Of a stretch of DNA of 64,000 nt, positions 51,836 to 61,028 are shown piece after piece. A program made the translations under genes and the position numbers. How positions within the stretch are numbered: position 1 is the first letter of the stretch; every line of letters starts with the position of its first letter. Source of the DNA: Nakamurella lactea DSM 19367 (GTDB taxonomy: Bacteria > Actinomycetota > Actinomycetes > Mycobacteriales > Nakamurellaceae); NCBI RefSeq assembly GCF_000426645.1, contig NZ_AUFT01000018.1, positions 62,001 to 126,000 of the forward strand, given 5' to 3'. The notes below the pieces were generated by a model. That model was given only the letters and a program-made list of their open reading frames with translations, made no database searches and was not told the origin of the DNA.

Positions 51836-52549
51836 GTGCGCAAGCTTCTGATAACCCTCATCGTGCTGATCCTGCTGGTGATCGGCGCGGACTTCGCCGG
51901 CCGGGCGATCGCCGAGTCGAAGGCTGGCGAGGCCATCGCCACCGAAGGCGGCGTCAGCCCGGCGCCCGACGTCGACATCCACGGGATGTCGTTCCTCTGG
52001 CAGGCCATCGCCGGCAACTACCAGCACATCACGGTGGCCAGCCACGACCTGAGCACCGGGAAGCTGACCGGCGTGGACGCCACCGTCGAGCTCTACGACG
52101 TGCGGCTGACGATTTCCGACGTGCTTGACGGCAACGTCGACAGCCTGACCTCAGGACACGCCGACATCACGGCGAGCATTCCGGCGCCGGTGCTGGCCTC
52201 GGTCCTCGAGCAGCAGGAGCTCACCGTCGCGGCGGGTGACAACGGCGCGCTGCGGCTGGGCACCACCGTCGCGGCCGCCGGACAGACCTTCCCGGTGACG
52301 ATCGACGTGACCCCGACCTACGCCGACGGAACCCTGCGGCTGGGCAACGCGAAGGTGGTGGAGGCGCCGGCCGCGGTGCCGACCGCCCTGACCAACGCGC
52401 TGATCAAGGACTTCAGCATCGACCTGCCGCTGACCGGACTGCCGTTCCGGTTGGACTCGGCCACGGCCCGGGTCGACGGGTCGGCGCTGGTGCTGACCGG
52501 CTCGGCGCGCGACGTGCAGCTCGGCCAACTGTTGCAGGCCGCCGGGTAA
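51836..52549 (+). CDS. lmeA: LmeA-like (DUF2993) phospholipid-binding protein
   Basis: 237 residues, GTG start. The N-terminal membrane segment KLLITLIVLILLVIGADFAG (about 3-22) is a signal anchor. The rest matches DUF2993: VDIHGMSFLWQAIAGNYQHITVAS, LTGVDATVELYDVRLTISDVL, ADITASIPAPVLASVL and SIDLPLTGLPFRLDSATA. LmeA of mycobacteria (Rv0817c) binds phospholipids and helps lipomannan elongation. The gene beside glnR there is also Rv0817c, which supports orthology. Whether this organism makes lipomannan is not shown here. Confidence 0.82.
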   Translation: MRKLLITLIVLILLVIGADFAGRAIAESKAGEAIATEGGVSPAPDVDIHGMSFLWQAIAGNYQHITVASHDLSTGKLTGVDATVELYDVRLTISDVLDGNVDSLTSGHADITASIPAPVLASVLEQQELTVAAGDNGALRLGTTVAAAGQTFPVTIDVTPTYADGTLRLGNAKVVEAPAAVPTALTNALIKDFSIDLPLTGLPFRLDSATARVDGSALVLTGSARDVQLGQLLQAAG

Positions 52550-52560
52550 GGTCGCCAGAC

Positions 52561-52662
52561 ATGTGGCAGGCCATGTTCACCGCGCTGCTGATCGCCCTCG
52601 CCCTGCTGATCGCGGCCGGCGCCGGCTACCTCAGCTACCGGCTTGCCAGGAACGACCGATGA
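52561..52662 (+). CDS. 33-residue single-pass membrane protein
   Basis: A short gene, MWQAMFTALLIALALLIAAG followed by AGYLSYRLARNDR. One membrane segment (residues 5-22) is followed by a basic C-terminal tail, suggesting an inside-facing C-terminus. It starts 11 bases after the LmeA stop and its stop overlaps the ATG of the nitrobindin gene (ATGA), so it is probably translated as part of the lmeA-nitrobindin operon. No family recognised. Confidence 0.65.
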   Translation: MWQAMFTALLIALALLIAAGAGYLSYRLARNDR

Positions 52663-53495
52663 GTGAGCACGAGAGCAAAGACCCCACCCGCCGGCGTAGC
52701 GGGGTTGTCCCGCCCGGCGACCAGGAACGGCGTAGCGGGGTTGTCCCGCCCGGCGACCAGGAAGGGCGTAGCGGGGTTGTCCCGCCCGGCGACCAGGAAC
52801 GGCGTAGCGGGGTTGTCCCGCCCGGCGACCAGGAAGGGCGTAGCGGGGTTGTCCCGGGCAGCGGCGATGCCGCCGTGGCGGCGGCGGCCGCCCGCGCCGC
52901 CTCCACCAGGGAGCGGAACATCGCCGACGCCCCCGAGTTGCCGATCCCGGCCGACACCGCGAATGTCCGGCTCGGGCCGGAGATCCACCCCGACTGTCTG
53001 AGCCTGTTGCCGCTGGTCGGCGTCTGGCGAGGGACCGGCAGCTACGGCAACGAACCCCTGGCTGACGACGGCGCCACCGGCGCCCACCCGGATTTCGGCC
53101 AGCAGATCGTGGTCTCGCACGACGGACGGCCGTTCCTGCGGTTCGAGTCGATCGTCTGGAACCTGCCGCCGGCGATTCGCAGCGACGACGACCCGATGCC
53201 GGCATCGCGCGAGGTCGGCTGGCTGCGGCCCCAGCCGGACGGCTCGATCGAACTGCTGCTGGCGCACGCCGAGGGCCGGGTCGAGGTGTTCTACGGCCAG
53301 GCCCGCTCGCTGACCGCCTGGGCATTGTCGACCGACGGGGTGCTGCGCACGCCGACCGCGACGCCGGTGATCGGCGCCACCCGGCTCTACGGGATCACTG
53401 CCGACGGCCGGCTCGCGTACGTCGAGGAACGCGCCCACACCGACGCCGAGCTGGCCCCGCACTCATCCGCGCTGCTGGAGCGGTTGGTCGGCTGA
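52659..53495 (+). CDS. Nitrobindin-family heme-binding protein with repeat-encoded N-terminal extension
   Basis: 278 residues. The C-terminal 165 residues form the nitrobindin/FABP-like beta-barrel: LVGVWRGTGSYGNEPL (GxWxGxG motif), FGQQIVVSHDGRPFLRFESIVWNL, ASREVGWLRPQPDGSIELLL, HAEGRVEVFYGQ, and LAYVEERAHTDAELAPHSSALLERL. The late His is the likely heme ligand. Known members bind heme and turn peroxynitrite into nitrate. The first 65 residues carry 12-residue repeats SGVVPPGDQERR/SGVVPPGDQEGR (four full, one partial), not part of the usual family. It is convergent with pgm and parallels Rv0813c next to pabC. Confidence 0.88.
   Translation: MSEHESKDPTRRRSGVVPPGDQERRSGVVPPGDQEGRSGVVPPGDQERRSGVVPPGDQEGRSGVVPGSGDAAVAAAAARAASTRERNIADAPELPIPADTANVRLGPEIHPDCLSLLPLVGVWRGTGSYGNEPLADDGATGAHPDFGQQIVVSHDGRPFLRFESIVWNLPPAIRSDDDPMPASREVGWLRPQPDGSIELLLAHAEGRVEVFYGQARSLTAWALSTDGVLRTPTATPVIGATRLYGITADGRLAYVEERAHTDAELAPHSSALLERLVG
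52696..52856. repeat. Five-copy 36-bp tandem repeat inside the nitrobindin gene
   Basis: GTAGCGGGGTTGTCCCG occurs at 52696, 52732, 52768, 52804 and 52840 (starts), with a 19-base second part, CCCGGCGACCAGGAACGGC or the same with GAAGGGC. The two second-part variants alternate, giving a 72-bp higher-order unit. The 17-base core equals the reverse complement of the core at 8225-8310. Each copy can form GCGGG-loop-CCCGC. Confidence 0.96.
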
Positions 53496-53502
53496 CGCCT
53501 GC

Positions 53503-55140
<1,638 letters not shown>

Positions 55141-55157
55141 GCCGCTATTGAACCCCG

Positions 55158-56015
55158 TCAGCGGCCGTTCGGCGCACCAGGCAGTTCCAGCAGCGCCGCC
55201 AGTTCCGCGGTGCGCGGCCCGATCGGCCGGGCCGTGCCGTCGACGCTGACGATCGGCGCCAGGATCCGGGCACTGGACAACAGGTAGGCGCCCCCGGCAC
55301 TCAGCAGCCGCTCCGTCTCGAACTCGGCCCTGCGGGTGGTCCAGCCGGCCTTCTCGGCGGCGGCGAACAGTCGGCGGACGGTGATGCCGTCCAGGATGCC
55401 GTCCCGCGGCGGCGTGGTCAGCGTGTCACCAACGGCCAGCACCACGGTCGCGGTCGGCCCCTCGAGCACGGTCCCGTCGGTGCCGACGAACACCACGTCC
55501 TGGTCGCCCAACGACTTGGCGTGCCGGATGGCAGCCATGTTGATCGCGTACGACAACGTCTTCGCGCCGGGCAGCAACCACGGCATCACGACGATTTCCC
55601 GACCGGCGAAACCCCTTGGCAGGACCCGGATCCGGACTCCGTCGCGTTGCGCACAGGTGGCCTCGGGCAATGGGCCGCCGGTGACGTAACAGGTGGGGAC
55701 GTCGGCGTGCTCGGGGCCGCGGGTGGCGATCAGCCTGAGCACCATTTGTCGATCAGGCAGCGGGGTCCAGGCCTGCAGCACCGCGTCGATGCCGCGGCGC
55801 CATTCATCATCCGCCGGTAGTTGCAGGTCGATCATCGTCGCCGACACCGCCAGCCGGGCGAGGTGTTCCTCCAGATCACGGGGCACACCGTCGACCACCA
55901 AGGTGGTCTCGAAGACACCGTCGCCGCGGAGCACTCCGACGTCGTCCGGTCGTAGCAGCGGTTGGTCGGAAGGATGCAACACGCCATCGAGGGTGGCGAC
56001 GATCATTTCGGTCAC
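55158..56015 (-). CDS. pabC: Class-IV aminotransferase (aminodeoxychorismate lyase-like)
   Basis: 285 residues. Fold-type IV PLP protein: [18 protein letters not shown] near the N-terminus, the PLP lysine in [18 protein letters not shown] (Lys 152), then [27 protein letters not shown] and [12 protein letters not shown]. PabC makes 4-aminobenzoate for folate; branched-chain or D-amino-acid aminotransferases are related alternatives. The assignment leans on the linkage to nitrobindin seen in Mycobacterium (Rv0812-Rv0813c). Start [11 protein letters not shown]; an ATG three codons later is possible. Confidence 0.8.
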   Translation of the reverse strand: MTEMIVATLDGVLHPSDQPLLRPDDVGVLRGDGVFETTLVVDGVPRDLEEHLARLAVSATMIDLQLPADDEWRRGIDAVLQAWTPLPDRQMVLRLIATRGPEHADVPTCYVTGGPLPEATCAQRDGVRIRVLPRGFAGREIVVMPWLLPGAKTLSYAINMAAIRHAKSLGDQDVVFVGTDGTVLEGPTATVVLAVGDTLTTPPRDGILDGITVRRLFAAAEKAGWTTRRAEFETERLLSAGGAYLLSSARILAPIVSVDGTARPIGPRTAELAALLELPGAPNGR

Positions 56016-56128
56016 GATCGTCAGCGTAAGCGGGCCCCGCGCCGATCCGTCGCCGCACCCCGGGCTGACGTCGACCCGAGTGCGCGAGGGACATGGTCCG
56101 TGACGTGACCCAGCTCCACCGACAGGGT

Positions 56129-57163
56129 TCAGCCGGCTCCGTCGGTCGCCCGGTGGGCGAGGTGCCAGGCGGCCCAGACCGACGGCTTGAGCCGGCCACG
56201 GTCGGGCACCTCGAGGCCGACTTCCCGGGCCCAGCGCCGCACCTCGGCAGTCTCCGGCTCGGGGGCGAGTGGTGCGGCATCAGCCGCGTCGGCAGCTTCG
56301 TCGTCAGCTCCGTCGTCAGGTCCGGCGAAAGTCCGCACGGCGATGTCCGGCCGAAGACTGATCGCGGCCTCGGTCTCGGCCCAGACCCTGGCGGCGCCCA
56401 GGAACCGGTAGGTCCACTCGGCCGCCAAGGTCCTGGTCTCGCAGAAAACGATCGGCACGTTCGGGTAGCGCACCTGCAGCTCGGCCAGCCCCTCGGCGAC
56501 CACCGCCGGCCGGATGACGTCGAGCTTGAACACCGCCGAGTACCGCTCCTCCACCACCACCGCGGCCCGCGGTAGCGCCGCCAACTCACCGAGGGCGAAC
56601 CGCAGCTTGCCGTTGGTCAGGCTGGACACCAGGTCCGGCAACGACTTCCGCTCCACCGAGGCGACCAGCCGGCCGCCCTCGATCAGCCCGTAGTCCCCGC
56701 ACGGTAGCGCCCGCCGGACGGTGGTCGCCTGCCGGTCGGCGAACGTGTACGGGTACCGCTCATGCGCGTCGACCACGATCTGCAGGTCCGTCAGCCCCGA
56801 TGCCCTGGCGGTCGGCACCCGCACGTTCGGGCGGGCCTGCTTGCGGGTCCGCGGTGCCTGCCAGAACACCACGTCGCGGCCCCGCGCCTTCGTATAGACG
56901 ATCTGCGAACGACTCTCCCGGCCGCGGTCGGCGATCAGGTCGATCGCCGCCCCGCGTCGGATGCAGGATCGCAGGGCGACCCGCTCGACGATCTCCGGTT
57001 CTTCCGGCCACTCGTCGGCCGACACGGAATAACAGAACAGTGCCTTGGTCCGCGGCCAGGTGTCGCTGGTCCGAAAGACCGTGCCCCCGGCCAGCGGCAA
57101 CCTGATCAGGAATCCCAGCCGGGAATCCGGTGACGGGTTGCGTGCGATCAGCAATTCGCTCAC
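56129..57163 (-). CDS. ERCC4-domain nuclease with C-terminal Lsr2 DNA-binding tail
   Basis: 344 residues. The N-terminal 120 residues are an unnamed domain (LLIARNPSPDSRLGFLIRLPLAGGTVF; ALFCYSVSADEWP). An ERCC4/XPF-type nuclease follows at about 127-270: IVVDAHERYPYTF, LPCGDYGL and the catalytic VERKSLPDLVSSL (ERK-x3-D). An acidic linker (GPDDGADDEAADAADAA) leads to the last 35 residues, VRRWAREVGLEVPDRGRLKP and onwards, the Lsr2 DNA-binding fold with its RGR minor-groove clamp. It probably cuts branched or AT-rich DNA; partners are unknown. It stands alone, divergent from the MerR gene. Confidence 0.88.
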   Translation of the reverse strand: MSELLIARNPSPDSRLGFLIRLPLAGGTVFRTSDTWPRTKALFCYSVSADEWPEEPEIVERVALRSCIRRGAAIDLIADRGRESRSQIVYTKARGRDVVFWQAPRTRKQARPNVRVPTARASGLTDLQIVVDAHERYPYTFADRQATTVRRALPCGDYGLIEGGRLVASVERKSLPDLVSSLTNGKLRFALGELAALPRAAVVVEERYSAVFKLDVIRPAVVAEGLAELQVRYPNVPIVFCETRTLAAEWTYRFLGAARVWAETEAAISLRPDIAVRTFAGPDDGADDEAADAADAAPLAPEPETAEVRRWAREVGLEVPDRGRLKPSVWAAWHLAHRATDGAG

Positions 57164-57212
57164 GACGGCAGCCTACGGCCGGCTGCGCGATCCAACCGAT
57201 TCCGTCCGGTTC

Positions 57213-57243
57213 TTGACATTGACGCGGCGTCAACGTTCATCAT
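57213..57243 (+). promoter_or_regulatory. MerR-type promoter with palindromic operator
   Basis: TTGACA (57213-57218) and CATCAT (57238-57243) are 19 bases apart, the long spacer typical of MerR-controlled promoters. The spacer holds a perfect palindrome TTGACGC-G-GCGTCAA (57219-57233). The MerR ATG is 7 bases past the -10 box, so the transcript may be leaderless and autoregulated. Confidence 0.7.
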
Positions 57244-57249
57244 CGGTGC

Positions 57250-57993
57250 ATGCGGATCGGCGAATTGGCGGCGTTGGCGGGGGTGAGCACCAGGGCGGTG
57301 CGCCACTACCACGCCAGCGGGGTGCTGCCGGATGCCGCGCGCCGGTCCAACGGCTACCGCGACTACACCGCCGCCGACCTGATCCGGCTGCTGCGCGTGG
57401 TCCGGCTGACCGCGCTCGGACTGACCCTGGCCGAGGTCAGGTCCGTGCACGCAGATGAACAGGACCTGCGGGTGCTGCTGGCCGATGTGGTGGCCGATCT
57501 CGCCGAACAGCAGGCGACCCTGGACCGGCAGCGCGCGGACCTGCTGGCGCTGATGGCCTCCGACCACGACCTGACCTCCTCCCCAGGAGTGGCCGCGTTG
57601 CTCGTCGAACTGGCCGCCGTGGCGCCCGAGGTCGCCGGGCGGTCGAGCGAGCGGACATTGCTGGAGCTGATGCGCGCCGGCAGCACCGATACCGAGTTCG
57701 CCGAGTTCGCCGGCGCCTATCGGGACTCGCTGCGGGATTCCGAAGCGGTGGCCACCGGCCGCCGGATCGACCGGCAGCTGGCGGAGCTGGCCGACGCGGA
57801 TCCGGGCGATCCGCGCCTCGAGGCGGTTGCCGCCGAGCTGGCCGCGGTCGGACGTCAGCACTTCGGCTCGATGACGGCCGCCGGATCCGCACTCGCCTGG
57901 GAGCTTGCCCTCGACACCATGACCCCCGCCCAGCGCCGCTGCCTGGAACTGGCCGCCGAAGCCTTCGAAACCGAAACCGGATCGACGTCATGA
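57250..57993 (+). CDS. MerR-family transcriptional regulator
   Basis: 247 residues. The N-terminal winged helix begins MRIGELAALAGVSTRAVRHY and continues HASGVLPDAARRSNGYRDYT, then TALGLTLAEVRSV. A long dimerising coiled coil (about 80-105) follows (DLRVLLADVVADLAEQQATLDRQRADLLAL). The C-terminal half is helical with no clear ligand pocket and no metal-binding cysteines, so the signal is not a simple metal. Its stop overlaps the start (57990) of a small upstream reading frame of the next gene. Confidence 0.92.
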   Translation: MRIGELAALAGVSTRAVRHYHASGVLPDAARRSNGYRDYTAADLIRLLRVVRLTALGLTLAEVRSVHADEQDLRVLLADVVADLAEQQATLDRQRADLLALMASDHDLTSSPGVAALLVELAAVAPEVAGRSSERTLLELMRAGSTDTEFAEFAGAYRDSLRDSEAVATGRRIDRQLAELADADPGDPRLEAVAAELAAVGRQHFGSMTAAGSALAWELALDTMTPAQRRCLELAAEAFETETGSTS

Positions 57994-58006
57994 GCTTCCC
58001 GCCGCA

Positions 58007-58585
58007 ATGGTTGCTCGCCACCGGCCGGCAGCTTCGGGATGCGCTCGCCTGGGCCAGGGCCACCGCGACATCCCGCCGGGCGCAACGGCTATCGCCTATG
58101 GCCGATCGACGACCACCTTCCTCTGGGTCATCATCGCGATGACGGCGGTGGAGACAGCGATCGTCGAGCTGGCGGTGCCGTGGTGGTGGCTGCGGGTCGC
58201 GCTCGCCGTGGTGTGCATCGGCAGCCTGCCGCTGATGGCCGGGATGGTGGCCGGCTATCGGATCCGCCCGCATCTGCTGACCGAACGGTCCCTGTTGGTG
58301 CGGTGCGGCAACGCGATGGAGGTTCAGATCCCGCTGTCGTTGATCGCCTCGATCGGCACCACCCTCGGCACCCCGCCGCGGCGGCCCGGCGTGGTCGGCC
58401 GTGCCCTGGAGTTGGGCATCGGCACCACCGACGTGGTGATCACCCTGCGGTCGCCGCAGCAGGTTCCGGCCGACGAGTCAGGGGCAACGGCAGAGGTTGA
58501 CCGGATCCGGTGCTCGGCCGACGACCCCGGCACGTTCGTCCGGCTGATCTCCGATGCGCTCTCGCGTCAGAGCTTGCGCAGGTAG
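58007..58585 (+). CDS. Membrane protein, probably the frameshifted remainder of a longer gene
   Basis: The frame encodes 192 residues. Two adjacent membrane segments ([47 protein letters not shown]) are followed by a beta-rich, PH-domain-like tail ([30 protein letters not shown]). The first 20 residues look out of frame. A second frame from 57990, overlapping the MerR stop as ATGA, encodes [20 protein letters not shown], a plausible N-terminus, and then runs to a stop at 58142. Joining them near 58050-58065 by a one-base shift would give one ordinary protein. A sequencing error, a mutation or programmed frameshifting could explain it. It overlaps the end of coaA by 19 bases. Confidence 0.6.
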   Translation: MVARHRPAASGCARLGQGHRDIPPGATAIAYGRSTTTFLWVIIAMTAVETAIVELAVPWWWLRVALAVVCIGSLPLMAGMVAGYRIRPHLLTERSLLVRCGNAMEVQIPLSLIASIGTTLGTPPRRPGVVGRALELGIGTTDVVITLRSPQQVPADESGATAEVDRIRCSADDPGTFVRLISDALSRQSLRR

Positions 58586-59610
58586 ATCTTCTCCACCGCG
58601 TGCTGAGGGCCCTTGCGGAGCACCAGGTGCGCCCTGGCCCTGGTCGGCAGGATGTTCTCCCGCAGGTTGGGCTCGTTGATCGAGCGCCAGATGCCGGTGG
58701 CCAGTTCCACTGCCTGGCCGTCTGTGAGCGCCGAGAACCGGTGGAAGAACGAGTCTGGATCGGCGAAAGCGGTGCGGCGCAACGACAGGAAGCGCTCCAC
58801 GTACCAGCGTTCGATGTCGTCCGGCGATGCGTCGACATAGATGGAGAAGTCGAAGTAGTCGCTCACCACCTGGGCTCCGGTGGCCGCCTCGCTGGCCCTG
58901 GCCGGCTGCAGCACGTTCAGCCCCTCGACGATCAACACATCGGGATGACGGACCACGACCTCGTCATCCGGCACGATGTCGTAGGTCAGGTGGTCGTACT
59001 TCGGCGCTCGCACCTCGGTCGCCCCCGACTTGACCTCGGCAACGAAGTTGAGCAGCGCCCGCCGGTCGTACGACTCGGGAAAACCCTTGCGGTTCATCAG
59101 GTCCCGCCGCTCCAACTCGGCGTTCGGGTAGAGGAACCCGTCGGTGGTGAGCAGTTCCACCCTGGGGGTGTCCGGCCAGCGGGCCAGCAACTCGCGCAGC
59201 ACCCTGGCGGTGGTGGACTTGCCGACCGCGACCGATCCGGCCACGCCGATGACGAACGGGGTGCGTTCGGCGCGTTCGCCCAGGAAGGTGGAGGTGATCT
59301 TGTGCAGGACGCCGGTGCCGGCCACGTACAGGCTCAGCAGCCGCGACAGCGGCAGGTAGATCTGCTCGGCCTCCCCCGAATCGATCGGGTCGGTGAGGCC
59401 ACCGAGCCTGGTGACCTCCTCCTGGGTCAGCGTCATCTCGGTCTGCTGACGCAACCCGGCCCATTCGGCCCGGTCCAGTTCCAGGTACGGGCTGACGCCG
59501 TTGGCGCCGCCCAACTCCCGGACCGGCGCGTCGGACGGCGGTGGGACCACCGGATCGATCCCGGCCAGCTGGGCCAACTCGTCGGCGACGACCCTGTTCG
59601 GGTTGTTCAC
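58567..59610 (-). CDS. coaA: Type I pantothenate kinase
   Basis: 347 residues, GTG start. Phosphorylates pantothenate, the first step of coenzyme A synthesis. The P-loop is [18 protein letters not shown] (about 121-138). Further motifs: [59 protein letters not shown] and [18 protein letters not shown]. The C-terminal [21 protein letters not shown] is typical of actinobacterial CoaA. The enzyme is usually inhibited by CoA. Confidence 0.96.
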   Translation of the reverse strand: MNNPNRVVADELAQLAGIDPVVPPPSDAPVRELGGANGVSPYLELDRAEWAGLRQQTEMTLTQEEVTRLGGLTDPIDSGEAEQIYLPLSRLLSLYVAGTGVLHKITSTFLGERAERTPFVIGVAGSVAVGKSTTARVLRELLARWPDTPRVELLTTDGFLYPNAELERRDLMNRKGFPESYDRRALLNFVAEVKSGATEVRAPKYDHLTYDIVPDDEVVVRHPDVLIVEGLNVLQPARASEAATGAQVVSDYFDFSIYVDASPDDIERWYVERFLSLRRTAFADPDSFFHRFSALTDGQAVELATGIWRSINEPNLRENILPTRARAHLVLRKGPQHAVEKIYLRKL

Positions 59611-59809
59611 AACGATCCAGCGATCGTCGGGCCGAAGGTTCGGCGTGGGCGATCGTTCGGGGTGGAACTTCGCGATGGGCGCTCACCCGAGGGAACAACC
59701 CGAACCTTGAAGACGACATTGTCTGGTGCCATAGCCAGCGATTGTGCACGGTGCACGGGCCCGATGGTGCCCGGCCGACTGTGAACTATCGCACCCGACA
59801 GGACACAAT

Positions 59810-60862
59810 GTGCCGGTGCGAGCACTCTTCAAGGCGACCGCGGCGCCTGGCTTCGAGATGACCGAACGACCCGAACCCGAGGCCGGCCCAGGCGAGGTGA
59901 AGATCCGGGTGCTGCGTACCGGGATCTGCGGCACCGACCTGCACATCCACCGCTGGGACGGCTGGGCACAGGGCGCGATCCACCCGCCGCTGATCCCCGG
60001 GCACGAGTTCTGCGGCGAGGTGGTGGATCTCGGCGAGGGCGTCCAGGACGTGCGGCTGGGCGATTTCGTCTCCGGCGAGGGGCACATCGTCTGCGGCACC
60101 TGCCGCAACTGCCGGGCCGGTCGGCGGCACCTGTGCATCCGCACCTCCAGCATCGGGGTCGACCGCGACGGCGCGTTCGCCGAGTTCGTGGTGATTCCGG
60201 AGACCAACGTCTGGGTGCACAAGAAGCGACTCGACGACGCTTCCGGGGTCGACCTGGACATCGGCGCGATCTTCGACCCGTTCGGCAACGCGGTGCACAC
60301 CGCGTTGAGTTTCCCGCTGGTCGGCGAGGATGTGCTGATCACCGGCGCCGGCCCGATCGGGTTGATGGCCGCGGCGGTGGCCCGCAAGGTCGGCGCCCGG
60401 TTCGTGGTGATCACCGACGTCAGCGAGCCGCGGCTGGCGCTGGCCCGGCAGCTCGGGGTCGATCTGGCGGTGAACGTCGCCGACACCCAGGTGTCCCAGG
60501 CGCAGGCCGAACTGGGCATGGTCGAGGGCTTCGACGTGGCCATGGAGATGTCCGGCAACCCGGCCGCGCTGCCGGAGATCATCGCCAACCTCAACCACGG
60601 CGGGCGGATCGCCATGCTGGGGCTGCCCAGCCAACCGATCCAGATCGACTGGGCGAAGGTGGTGAGCCACATGATCACCATCCGCGGCATCTACGGCCGG
60701 GAGATGTTCGAGACCTGGTACGCGATGAGCTCGCTACTGCGCTCCGGACTGGACATCTCGCCGGTGATCACCGACCGGTTCCCGGCCTCGCAGTGGCAGG
60801 CAGGGTTCGACGCAGCCGCCCACGGCACCGGCGGCAAGGTGGTCCTCGACTGGACGGTGTGA
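59810..60862 (+). CDS. tdh: L-threonine 3-dehydrogenase
   Basis: 350 residues. Zinc-dependent medium-chain dehydrogenase oxidising L-threonine to 2-amino-3-oxobutyrate. The catalytic-zinc region is [17 protein letters not shown] with [14 protein letters not shown]. The structural-zinc cysteines are in [15 protein letters not shown]. The Rossmann motif is [20 protein letters not shown]. The GTG at 59810 is chosen for AGGA 6 bases upstream; a GTG two codons later is the alternative. Its partner kbl lies downstream but separated by a secreted protein gene. Confidence 0.92.
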   Translation: MPVRALFKATAAPGFEMTERPEPEAGPGEVKIRVLRTGICGTDLHIHRWDGWAQGAIHPPLIPGHEFCGEVVDLGEGVQDVRLGDFVSGEGHIVCGTCRNCRAGRRHLCIRTSSIGVDRDGAFAEFVVIPETNVWVHKKRLDDASGVDLDIGAIFDPFGNAVHTALSFPLVGEDVLITGAGPIGLMAAAVARKVGARFVVITDVSEPRLALARQLGVDLAVNVADTQVSQAQAELGMVEGFDVAMEMSGNPAALPEIIANLNHGGRIAMLGLPSQPIQIDWAKVVSHMITIRGIYGREMFETWYAMSSLLRSGLDISPVITDRFPASQWQAGFDAAAHGTGGKVVLDWTV

Positions 60863-60890
60863 CGGTCGGCCGCCGACTTCCCGGGGACTA

Positions 60891-60919
60891 TTGACCCGCC
60901 GAAACACCGGGCCTAGCTT
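60891..60919 (+). promoter_or_regulatory. Promoter of the beta-propeller gene
   Basis: TTGACC (60891-60896) and TAGCTT (60914-60919) are 17 bases apart, a near-consensus vegetative promoter located 29 bases after the tdh stop and about 110 bases before the start at 61029. It suggests the secreted protein is transcribed independently of tdh. Confidence 0.6.
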
Positions 60920-61028
60920 GAACATCGATGCTCTGGCATCACCCGCACGCGACGGCCCATCTGGTCGAGGACGTGACCCACCAGGCCACGTAGGGTGCCC
61001 CGCTGCCTCCATACCCAGGAGGTTGTCC

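Noticed and set aside
52696-52856. CRISPR-like regular array
   Set aside because: The period is regular, but the segments between cores are also nearly identical, no cas genes are present, and the whole array is an open coding frame.
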